A stretch of DNA of 6,361 nucleotides from the NCBI GenBank assembly GCA_021789755.1, contig JAJYJD010000208.1:1-6361 (forward strand), given 5' to 3'. Origin of the DNA: Bacteroidota bacterium. Its GTDB lineage: Bacteria > Bacteroidota > Ignavibacteria > Kryptoniales > JAKASW01. The translations under genes and the position numbers were made by a program. The notes beneath the pieces are model-generated. The model was given only the letters and a program-made list of their open reading frames with translations. It made no database searches and had not been told where the DNA came from. Of this stretch, positions 1 to 5,253 are shown piece by piece (positions within the stretch are counted from its first letter, which is position 1; each line of letters begins with the position of its first letter).

Positions 1-129
1 AATCAGAAAAGGAAAGACCATCCAGCCGAATACGAGCATCCCGGCGAATCCGAAATAGAACATCGCCATCCTTTTGTTATTATCCACTGATTTGTGCTTG
101 TCATTTGCATTCGTTCTAACAGAAGACAT
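1..129 (-). CDS. Small membrane protein, N-terminal part only (runs off the window)
   Basis: Forty-three codons are visible, from an ATG at 127-129 to the window edge with no stop. Residues 1-20 are hydrophilic and basic (several Asn and Lys), ending in an N-K-R cluster. Residues 21-43 are hydrophobic and aromatic (FYFGFAG, then VFGWMVFPFLI) and look like a transmembrane helix. With the basic residues ahead of it, the helix would be an uncleaved anchor with its N-terminus in the cytoplasm. The start is supported by AGGGG five bases upstream. The gene follows the Cys-rich H-like protein gene by 30 bases on the same strand, so it is probably in the same operon. I do not recognise the family. 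What follows the helix, for example a heme-binding domain, lies outside the window, so its role is open. Confidence 0.7.
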   Translation of the reverse strand, partial: MSSVRTNANDKHKSVDNNKRMAMFYFGFAGMLVFGWMVFPFLI

Positions 130-134
130 TTGTT

Positions 135-139
135 CCCCT
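135..139 (-). promoter_or_regulatory. Ribosome binding site of the partial membrane protein
   Basis: On the minus strand AGGGG lies five bases before the ATG at 129-127. It supports translation of this short edge ORF, which is otherwise judged only from its hydrophobic pattern. Confidence 0.65.
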
Positions 140-159
140 GATTATGTTCGTCAGTATGC

Positions 160-1152
160 TTAAGAGTCGGCAAAACCGCCGGTACGCGGTGAAAAGAATT
201 CGTTGTAAAGAAGGAGGATCTCTTCCTGACTGAGACAACTAAGTATATTGTCGATAAACATACCGCCGTCCGCCATGAGACGCTGTCCCCGCGACAGCTT
301 GTCAGCCGATCGTTCTTCCACGAACTCAGTCAACCTTCTAGTCTCTTCCTGCATCCATGACTTGGCTCGCGTCCCGTTAAGCAAGCCTCGTTTGATAGTG
401 GAGCCGTCGGAACTCTTAGAAGGTTTTTCAGCATTTAGTGCCGACTTGCCTTCGAACAGCCAGCCCAGAGTGTACGGATCTGAAACGATTCTGCCGGGCT
501 CTGCTCTAAGGTGAGCGTTGATAGAAGAAACCGTAATCTTGTTCGGAAAAATCATCTGGAGATCGACACCGCCGGCCGTCAAGCTGACCGCCGGGTTATG
601 CTCGCTGCCGGGGGTCGCGAACGTTAGTTTGTCGACCTTCCCCAGGACTTTGGCGAGAAATGCATCAATACCGATATGGCATGTTCCTTCTTCGTCTACA
701 TCCGCCCACATGTGGTTGGTCGAATAAAAGAGCCAGCCGACCGTTTGAATCCCGTCCACCAGCCAGTAACCGCTCGCGTCATCCTCGTTCGAATCGATTT
801 CGGGAGCAATGATGTCGTGGGGAGTCAGTAACCGGGGGTTTTGCATGGTCATCAGGAGTTCACAGTAGCGGTGGCTCGAGGTGCCGCAGCGTGTGAGAGT
901 CGGGTCGCTGTACGGCACGTATTTCACCACTGATGAGGCAGAGCAATACTGACAGAGCGATTCCTGGAGGAATGGGCAGTGGTCCTGGCTGGGAAGATCC
1001 TCAATATGCTGCTTCGCGGAGGGGCACGTTACATAGTCCGGAGAGGAGCATCTCTCACTGCTTTCGTCTCTTTGGCTGCGCACGATCAATTTCTTGAATT
1101 CCGATGCGCAACAAAACTTCACCTGAGCTTCTCTCAAGAAAGGACATCTCAT
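160..1152 (-). CDS. Cys-rich protein with glycine cleavage H-like (lipoyl-type) domain lacking the lipoyl lysine
   Basis: The protein has 330 residues in three parts. Residues 3-97 hold two copies of a cysteine motif: CPFL, then Cys 11 positions after the first Cys, then R-C-x7-C (Cys 3, 14, 35, 43 and Cys 59, 70, 89, 97). Four equally placed Cys per copy suggest metal or Fe-S binding, which is inference. Residues about 128-236 resemble glycine cleavage H protein: an H-x-W-A-x-V start near 147-152, an I-G-I-D strand at 160-163, and a DPY-x2-GWL ending at 225-232. Aligned from that ending, the lipoyl-lysine position falls on Gly195 in an A-G-G stretch, so the carrier function looks lost. The last 90 residues are mostly charged and helical. 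No signal peptide or membrane helix is seen. ATG start with GAGG nine bases upstream. It lies between two small membrane protein genes, pointing to a membrane-linked redox complex. It is about 2.5 times the length of an ordinary H protein, so it should not be called gcvH. Confidence 0.85.
   Translation of the reverse strand: MRCPFLREAQVKFCCASEFKKLIVRSQRDESSERCSSPDYVTCPSAKQHIEDLPSQDHCPFLQESLCQYCSASSVVKYVPYSDPTLTRCGTSSHRYCELLMTMQNPRLLTPHDIIAPEIDSNEDDASGYWLVDGIQTVGWLFYSTNHMWADVDEEGTCHIGIDAFLAKVLGKVDKLTFATPGSEHNPAVSLTAGGVDLQMIFPNKITVSSINAHLRAEPGRIVSDPYTLGWLFEGKSALNAEKPSKSSDGSTIKRGLLNGTRAKSWMQEETRRLTEFVEERSADKLSRGQRLMADGGMFIDNILSCLSQEEILLLYNEFFSPRTGGFADS
862..1146 (-). repeat. Two-copy protein-level repeat of a four-cysteine motif inside the H-like gene
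   Basis: The stretch coding for residues 3-43 (1024-1146) and that for residues 59-97 (862-978) share the pattern C-P-F-L-x7-C-x-A-S-x(17-19)-C-x7-C, with Arg before the third Cys in both. The spacing between copies is 15 residues. Repeat 1 has an extra Cys15 and repeat 2 an extra Cys67. The repeat is diverged at DNA level and is seen only in the translation, which suggests an old internal duplication kept by selection on the cysteines. Confidence 0.8.
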
Positions 1153-1194
1153 GAGAGTTCGCCTCGATCTAAATATGGTCTCATTATTCTCCTT

Positions 1195-1500
1195 CTACTC
1201 CCTGCCTCTCTCTTTCTTCTTTTCTTCCCCCGCTCCGGCGGTATTCTCGATTCCATCCTCTGTAACGACAAGCATCTCGTCACCCCGGATTTTTTCTCCG
1301 CCGTCAGCCATAGTTACTCCGAGACCGTCGATGACAAACGCGTGATCATCGTTCATCGCAAGCTCCGTAGCTTTGGCCCTCGCACGCTCCCTGATTTCCT
1401 TCAGTACAACGAAGCCAATGGCGATGAGACACATGAGAGTCACCAATCCAAGTACGACATTGGTTACGTTGAGCCAGAAGACTTCATCATAGTTAAACAC
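1195..1500 (-). CDS. Small single-helix membrane protein with charged tail, first gene of the leftward operon
   Basis: The protein has 101 residues, starting at a GTG (1498-1500) preceded by AGGAGG five bases upstream. An in-frame ATG at 1537-1539 would add 13 residues, but those codons contain the Shine-Dalgarno sequence itself, so the GTG is preferred. Residues about 10-32 (starting NVTNVVLGLV) form one clear transmembrane helix. It is followed by a basic K-E-I-R-E-R-A-R-A-K stretch, which puts the C-terminus in the cytoplasm. The tail has a segment rich in Gly, Asp and Val (around VIDGLGVTMADGG) and ends in a run of Glu, Lys and Arg. The stop lies 42 bases before the Cys-rich H-like gene. 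No family is recognised. As a membrane anchor or small subunit it could recruit the soluble product of the next gene to the membrane, which is inference from position. Confidence 0.75.
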   Translation of the reverse strand: MFNYDEVFWLNVTNVVLGLVTLMCLIAIGFVVLKEIRERARAKATELAMNDDHAFVIDGLGVTMADGGEKIRGDEMLVVTEDGIENTAGAGEEKKKERGRE

Positions 1501-1505
1501 TTTGA

Positions 1506-1511
1506 CCTCCT
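1506..1511 (-). promoter_or_regulatory. Perfect Shine-Dalgarno (AGGAGG) that sets the GTG start of the small membrane protein
   Basis: On the minus strand AGGAGG is followed by TCAAA and then GTG at 1500-1498, a spacing of five bases. It is the best ribosome binding site in the window and decides for the shorter, 101-residue reading of the gene. Confidence 0.85.
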
Positions 1512-1833
1512 TTTTCGCGAGTTCACTCCGGAATTGCATGCCGGGATCAACTTGCGCGGTTGGACTTCTCTACATTCAATTCATGAAACTCATCGAACAA
1601 GACTGATAGCGCAACGAACGTGCCGGGAAGTCGGTCGCGGAACGCCGCTCGGCGGAACTCGTTGATGCTGTGTGTAATAAGGAGCTCGGACCGGGCTTGG
1701 TTGACGGAGACGCGGCTCGAGCAATGCAGGGTTCCCCGACAGACGTGCAGGAAAAACCGGCAACGGCGGAGCATCGGCCTCCGGTTCACGATTAACGCCG
1801 AGGAGGGTTTATCTTCTCAGCCCCAAGTTTTCA

Positions 1834-1862
1834 TTGATTGGAAAATTGGTCAGCCATATATT
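1834..1862 (+). promoter_or_regulatory. Sigma70-like promoter for the ygfZ-like gene and rightward operon
   Basis: TTGATT (1834-1839) and TATATT (1857-1862) are separated by 17 bases in a locally AT-rich patch. The -10 region also reads TATATTTA, close to the TAnnTTTG element of Bacteroidota promoters with a TTG upstream, so either type of sigma factor could use it. Transcription would begin near 1869, leaving a leader of under 20 bases before the start codon at 1887. Confidence 0.5.
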
Positions 1863-1873
1863 TACCTATAAAC

Positions 1874-1880
1874 AGAGGAG
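1874..1880 (+). promoter_or_regulatory. Ribosome binding site of the ygfZ-like gene
   Basis: AGAGGAG lies six bases before the ATG at 1887. A second ATG at 1883-1885 is in another frame and stops after eight codons, so the site together with frame length favours the 1887 start. Confidence 0.7.
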
Positions 1881-1886
1881 TTATGG

Positions 1887-2990
1887 ATGTCGTCGAGTTC
1901 CCTGATTGAGATACACGAGCGCCGCGGAGCGCAGATGGTTCAGGTCAATGGCATATCGGTTCCGGCGAAATACTCGTCAGTGGAGGAGGAATACGCAGTT
2001 ACAAGAAAATACGCGGCATTCTTCGATCTCTCACATTTCGGAAAACTTCGCCTTACCGGAAAGGATGCACTCGACCTGGTAAACAGGATTTCAACCAACG
2101 ACTTGGACGGCATGCGGCCCGGGATGGGCAAGCAGTCGTTCTTCGCTACCGAAAAAGGAAGGGTCGTCGATCTTTGTACCGTCTATATGCAGCAGGTCAG
2201 CATACTCATCAGAACGAGTCCGAACAATTCAGGGAATGTCAAGAAATGGATTGAGAAGTTCGTGATTTCGGAAGATGTGAAGGTGGAGGATGTAACCGAG
2301 AGTTTCCCGATGTTTTATGTGGCAGGACCGTCATCGGTAGATTTCCTGAACAAGTTCGCGCACTCCAGCTTCAAGTCGTTCCTTGACATAAGTGAAATGC
2401 CCCGCTTTAATTTCATCAGGACCTTTCTCGGACCTCATGAAATTTTTCTTTCGAGGGTGAATTTTGTGATGGGAGATGGATACATCCTTTATGTAAATCC
2501 GGCTGATTCGGAAGCGATCTGGAACTCTTTGCTCGATAATTCGGAAAAATACGGAGCTGTACCGGCGGGGTCGGAGACTTTCGAGGTGTTGAGGATCGAA
2601 AACGGGACACCGCTGTACCCTCAGGAACTGAATGAGGATATGAACCCGCTGGAGGTCAACGCTATCGAGGCCATCAGTGACAATAAAGGCTGCTACGTAG
2701 GACAGGAGGTAATCGCCAGGCTCCAGACTTATGACAAGGTCAGGAAGCGATTGGTGGGACTTGTTGCGGATTCAAAAATGCCGCACGGTTCGAAAGTCTA
2801 TGACGGGAGATCAGGGACGGATAATGAGATAGGGGTCGTGACGAGTTCCGTGAAATCCCCGGGCCTGGGAAAGGAAATCGCGCTCGCTTACATCTCCATG
2901 CAGCAGGTGATACCGGGGTCGAAGTACTCTGTGAGGGTCGGTGCGAAGACCTTCGATGCGGAACTCTCGACACTTCCGTTCACCGTATGA
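1887..2990 (+). CDS. ygfZ: YgfZ/GcvT-like folate-binding protein (Fe-S cluster maintenance)
   Basis: The protein has 367 residues. The N-terminal part matches the shared aminomethyltransferase fold: FFDLSHFG at 45-52, where GcvT has a similar D-x-S-H-x-G, then a T-N-D segment and E-K-G-R-V-V-D. The diagnostic YgfZ signature K-G-C-Y-x-G-Q-E is intact at 267-274 with the conserved Cys269, and a C-terminal beta-barrel-like region follows from about 284. YgfZ-type proteins bind tetrahydrofolate and are needed for the activity of certain Fe-S enzymes, including the tRNA methylthiotransferase MiaB in E. coli. They do not cleave glycine. It is somewhat longer than E. coli YgfZ (about 326 residues), with a GcvT-like N-terminus, so annotation pipelines may call it aminomethyltransferase; the signature argues against that. 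It is the first gene after the promoter at 1834-1862 and leads the rightward row. Acts in the cytoplasm. Confidence 0.88.
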   Translation: MSSSSLIEIHERRGAQMVQVNGISVPAKYSSVEEEYAVTRKYAAFFDLSHFGKLRLTGKDALDLVNRISTNDLDGMRPGMGKQSFFATEKGRVVDLCTVYMQQVSILIRTSPNNSGNVKKWIEKFVISEDVKVEDVTESFPMFYVAGPSSVDFLNKFAHSSFKSFLDISEMPRFNFIRTFLGPHEIFLSRVNFVMGDGYILYVNPADSEAIWNSLLDNSEKYGAVPAGSETFEVLRIENGTPLYPQELNEDMNPLEVNAIEAISDNKGCYVGQEVIARLQTYDKVRKRLVGLVADSKMPHGSKVYDGRSGTDNEIGVVTSSVKSPGLGKEIALAYISMQQVIPGSKYSVRVGAKTFDAELSTLPFTV

Positions 2991-3044
2991 TCTGACCTAT
3001 GTTCGTGGGTTGAAAAATGGCGCCGAAACGGTTATTAGTTTGAC

Positions 3045-3530
3045 ATGGAACAGATAAAGATATCGTCAGCCGAGGACAAGGCGTCAATTTACAGGGAACT
3101 TCTTCCGCAGATTGAGTCGCTCGTCTCAGGAGAAGACGATATTATTGCGAATACTGCAAACGTCTCCGCGGCGCTTAAACAGGCACTGGCATACGCTTCT
3201 TGGGTCGGGTTCTACTTTCTGAAGAACGGCGAACTTGTGGTCGGACCTTTCCAGGGAAAGGTGGCCTGCACAAGGATCGCAATTGGCCGCGGTGTATGCG
3301 GTACAGCTGCCGCGGAGAAAAGGGTCGTTACCGTGCCCGATGTAAGTCAGTTCCCGGGCCATATTTACTGCGATCCCGACTCGAAGAGCGAGATCGTCGT
3401 CCCGCTCTTGAAGAATGGACAAGTCTTCGGCGTATTGGACGTGGACAGTTCGGTGTTTGATTCTTTCGATTCCATCGATGCGGAATACCTCGGACGGGTG
3501 GCCGGAATCGTGGCAAGGCGGTCTCCTTAG
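3045..3530 (+). CDS. msrC: Free methionine-(R)-sulfoxide reductase, GAF-domain type (fRMsr)
   Basis: The protein has 161 residues and is a single GAF domain. It reduces free L-methionine-(R)-sulfoxide to methionine with reducing power from thioredoxin, a cytosolic oxidative-damage repair step. The three family cysteines are present as Cys75, Cys85 and Cys109, with spacings of 10 and 24 that equal those of E. coli YebR/MsrC (84, 94, 118). Around them are the family stretches GPFQGKVACTRI, GRGVCGTAA and VPDVSQFPGHIYCD, then SEIVVPL and GVLDVDS. Length is normal for the family. The ATG at 3045 is the only possible start, because a TAG stands in frame three codons upstream, but no clear Shine-Dalgarno precedes it. 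It lies 54 bases after the ygfZ-like gene and 15 before the dehydrogenase gene, so it is probably co-transcribed. Assignment is very firm. Confidence 0.93.
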   Translation: MEQIKISSAEDKASIYRELLPQIESLVSGEDDIIANTANVSAALKQALAYASWVGFYFLKNGELVVGPFQGKVACTRIAIGRGVCGTAAAEKRVVTVPDVSQFPGHIYCDPDSKSEIVVPLLKNGQVFGVLDVDSSVFDSFDSIDAEYLGRVAGIVARRSP

Positions 3531-3545
3531 AGACCTCGGGCTCAA

Positions 3546-4295
3546 ATGTCAGCGAAGACTTCGAAGAAAGAGGACAGAAAAGTTGCTCTCGTGACCGGGA
3601 GCGGAAGAAGGCTGGGCCGGCAATCGGCGCTCGCTCTTGCCCGGGATGGATGGAGCATAGTTGTAAACTTCGCACACTCGCCGAAGGACGCCGCAAACAC
3701 ATTGCGCGAAGTGAAGGCTCTCGGTGTGGACGCGATGAGCGTGAAAGCGGACATAACGAGTTCCAGTCAGGTCGATGGGATGTTCAACCGGGCATATGCG
3801 CATTTCGGGAGGATTGACCTTCTGGTTAACAACGCGGCGATATTTCCTCGGCCGGTGAAATTTACGGAAACAGGCGACGAATTGTGGGACTACGTAATTT
3901 CCACGAATCTCACGGGACAGTTCTACTGTGCGCGTGCGGCAGCAAGGTTGATGGAAGAACGCGGAGGGAAAATCATAAATTTCGCTTCTCTCGGCGGGTT
4001 CCAGGTGTGGCCCGAGCACGTGGCTTACAACGTCGCGAAGGCAGGGGTCGTCATGCTTACAAAGGCACTGTCCAAAGCGCTCGCGCCGAAGATTACGGTG
4101 AACGCGATCGCGCCGGGAACTGTAATCATTCCGGGCGAAGAGTCGGACGAAATAAAACATATCGAAGAAAAGAAAATCCCGCTCCGTCGTTACGGTGCGG
4201 CTGGTGATATAATCTCCGCGCTTCTATATCTTGCACATGCCGATTACGTGACCGGGCAGGTGCTCATGGTCGACGGCGGCAGGGCAGTTTTATGA
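3546..4295 (+). CDS. Short-chain dehydrogenase/reductase, pteridine-reductase- or FabG-like
   Basis: The protein has 249 residues and is a classical SDR with a Rossmann fold. The nucleotide motif is T-G-S-G-R-R-L-G (17-24), followed by D-I at 69-70 and N-N-A-A (95-98). The catalytic set is Asn121, Ser148, Tyr161 and Lys165 (Y-N-V-A-K), and the usual V-N-A-I-A-P-G and closing V-D-G-G are present. All catalytic residues are intact, so it should be an active NAD(P)H-dependent oxidoreductase. The double Arg in the glycine motif and the F-A-H-S after the second strand resemble pteridine reductase PTR1 and FolM more than typical FabG, suggesting a pterin or dihydrofolate substrate and NADPH. This is inference; 3-oxoacyl-ACP reductase or sugar dehydrogenase activity is possible. 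It starts 15 bases after the reductase gene without a clear Shine-Dalgarno, which points to an operon. The folate-binding YgfZ-like gene nearby is compatible with a pterin role. Confidence 0.9.
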   Translation: MSAKTSKKEDRKVALVTGSGRRLGRQSALALARDGWSIVVNFAHSPKDAANTLREVKALGVDAMSVKADITSSSQVDGMFNRAYAHFGRIDLLVNNAAIFPRPVKFTETGDELWDYVISTNLTGQFYCARAAARLMEERGGKIINFASLGGFQVWPEHVAYNVAKAGVVMLTKALSKALAPKITVNAIAPGTVIIPGEESDEIKHIEEKKIPLRRYGAAGDIISALLYLAHADYVTGQVLMVDGGRAVL

Positions 4296-4359
4296 GTCTG
4301 GAGTTGTTTAGAACCTTTTTCGTATGAATCAGACAAGGTGCCTGATAAGGTGAAAAATC

Positions 4360-4364
4360 GGAGG
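4360..4364 (+). promoter_or_regulatory. Ribosome binding site of the LOG-family gene
   Basis: GGAGG ends three bases before the ATG at 4368, a rather tight spacing. It marks the start of this gene after a 72-base gap from the dehydrogenase gene. I found no clear promoter in that gap. Confidence 0.6.
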
Positions 4365-4367
4365 TAA

Positions 4368-5240
4368 ATGCCGGCGAAAAAATCTACCGCGAAACCCATC
4401 CACGTTCCTGAGAAGGCATACAAGAACATAGGCTTCCTGAACAGTCCTGATGCGCGGGTAATTCGGATGCTCTCGGAATATCTCGAACCACTGTCGAGGT
4501 TCCGGCGGCTGGGGATAAAAGATACGGTTGTCTTCTTCGGATCGGCGCGGATCACTTCGATGAATGAGGCTCGAACGAAGCTGTCCGATGTCAGGGCCAG
4601 GATCCGGACTGCGGAGCGAAAAAAATCCAGCGCGGGGGTGAGGAACGGACTGTCTAAAGAATTAAGAGACGCAGAGGCAGGCGTCCGGATGGCGCAGTAC
4701 TACGAAGATGCCATGAGACTGAGCGAGATGCTTACCAGGTGGTCGAAAAAGATCAGCAAGAAGGGCGAGCAAAGATTCGTGGTCTGCTCGGGCGGAGGCC
4801 CCGGCATTATGCAGGCGGCTAACAAGGGTGCGATACGCGCAGGCGGACTCTCGATCGGGCTGAATATCAGCCTGCCTCAGGAACAGTATCCTAACCCGTA
4901 TCTCTCTCCTGACCTGGATTTCGAGTTCCACTATTTCTTCATGAGAAAGTTCTGGTTCATCTATCTTTCGAAGGCGCTGGTCGTTTTCCCGGGCGGCTTC
5001 GGCACGCTAGACGAACTGATGGAGGTACTCACTCTCCTGCAGACCAACAAGATCAAAAAGAAGATGACCGTGTTGATATACGGCTCGTCGTACTGGAAGA
5101 AGATCCTGAATTTCGAGGCTCTGGTGGAGGCCGGCGCGATCTCACGCTCCGATCTGAAATCGATTTCCTTCGCGGACGATCCGAGAACGGCGTTCAAGTT
5201 TCTCACGGACGGTATCAGGAAAAATTACGACCTAAAATGA
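4368..5240 (+). CDS. LOG-family protein (TIGR00730-type nucleotide 5'-monophosphate phosphoribohydrolase) with helical insertion
   Basis: The protein has 290 residues. It shows the lysine-decarboxylase-like/LOG Rossmann fold: strand and loop F-F-G-S-A-R (56-61), G-G-G-P-G-I-M (142-148), the M-x-x-R-K-type segment with Arg193, and the hallmark P-G-G-x-G-T-x-x-E at 208-216 with Glu216. LOG proteins hydrolyse cytokinin riboside or nucleoside 5'-monophosphates to free base and ribose phosphate; despite the old name they are not lysine decarboxylases. In bacteria the natural substrate is often unknown, possibly damaged or surplus nucleotides. Common LOG proteins are about 180-200 residues. This one has about 50 extra residues at the N-terminus and an insertion of roughly 50-60 mainly charged residues (about 62-115) between the first strand and the G-G-G-P motif, predicted helical or coiled-coil. 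Long LOG proteins exist in many bacteria, so this is a variant rather than a fusion. Catalytic motifs are intact. Confidence 0.87.
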   Translation: MPAKKSTAKPIHVPEKAYKNIGFLNSPDARVIRMLSEYLEPLSRFRRLGIKDTVVFFGSARITSMNEARTKLSDVRARIRTAERKKSSAGVRNGLSKELRDAEAGVRMAQYYEDAMRLSEMLTRWSKKISKKGEQRFVVCSGGGPGIMQAANKGAIRAGGLSIGLNISLPQEQYPNPYLSPDLDFEFHYFFMRKFWFIYLSKALVVFPGGFGTLDELMEVLTLLQTNKIKKKMTVLIYGSSYWKKILNFEALVEAGAISRSDLKSISFADDPRTAFKFLTDGIRKNYDLK

Positions 5241-5253
5241 AGCGGAAGAGCAA

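Larger units (their letters stand above)
1501..1886. other. Divergent intergenic region without a convincing gene
   Basis: This is a 386-base stretch between the leftward operon and the rightward gene row. It holds the AGGAGG of the leftward small membrane protein at one end and a sigma70-like promoter plus ribosome binding site for the rightward genes at the other. Both strands have short open frames (75-83 codons), but their translations are Arg- and Ser-rich and show no domain, membrane helix or recognisable motif. The rightward one has no ribosome binding site and runs through the promoter. A short GC-rich inverted repeat (CGCC/GGCG, 1643-1654) and an 8-base palindrome TTCATGAA near 1580 are present but weak. 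I could not find a convincing promoter for the leftward operon; the region upstream of 1500 must hold it unless the operon starts elsewhere. Confidence 0.6.

Noticed and set aside
538..540. Lys205 of the H-like domain as the lipoyl lysine
   Set aside because: It lies about ten residues after the expected hairpin position when counted from the conserved Asn212 and DPY ending, and it follows the conserved Pro instead of preceding it.
1643..1654. GC-rich inverted repeat CGCC/GGCG as a terminator
   Set aside because: The stem is only four to five base pairs and no T-run follows on either strand. No gene ends there.
979..1665. Long plus-strand open frame of 228 codons
   Set aside because: It runs antisense through the Cys-rich protein and the small membrane protein, which have domain or helix evidence and ribosome binding sites. 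Its own translation has no recognisable domain.
1620..1871. Plus-strand open frame of 83 codons before the ygfZ-like gene
   Set aside because: Arg-rich translation without motif, no ribosome binding site, and it runs through the likely promoter at 1834-1862.
1887..2990. Glycine cleavage T protein (aminomethyltransferase, gcvT)
   Set aside because: The N-terminal part is GcvT-like, but the K-G-C-Y-x-G-Q-E signature with Cys269 marks the YgfZ group, and no gcvP or true gcvH is nearby.
3549..4160. Minus-strand open frame of 203 codons
   Set aside because: It is the shadow of the short-chain dehydrogenase, whose catalytic motifs are all intact on the plus strand.
4328..4346. ATCAG/CTGAT hairpin between the dehydrogenase and LOG genes as a terminator
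   Set aside because: It has a five-base-pair stem of low GC content, a nine-base loop and no T-run, which is too weak to call.
4368..5240. Lysine decarboxylase
   Set aside because: The P-G-G-x-G-T-x-x-E motif is that of LOG phosphoribohydrolases; the decarboxylase name is an old misannotation.
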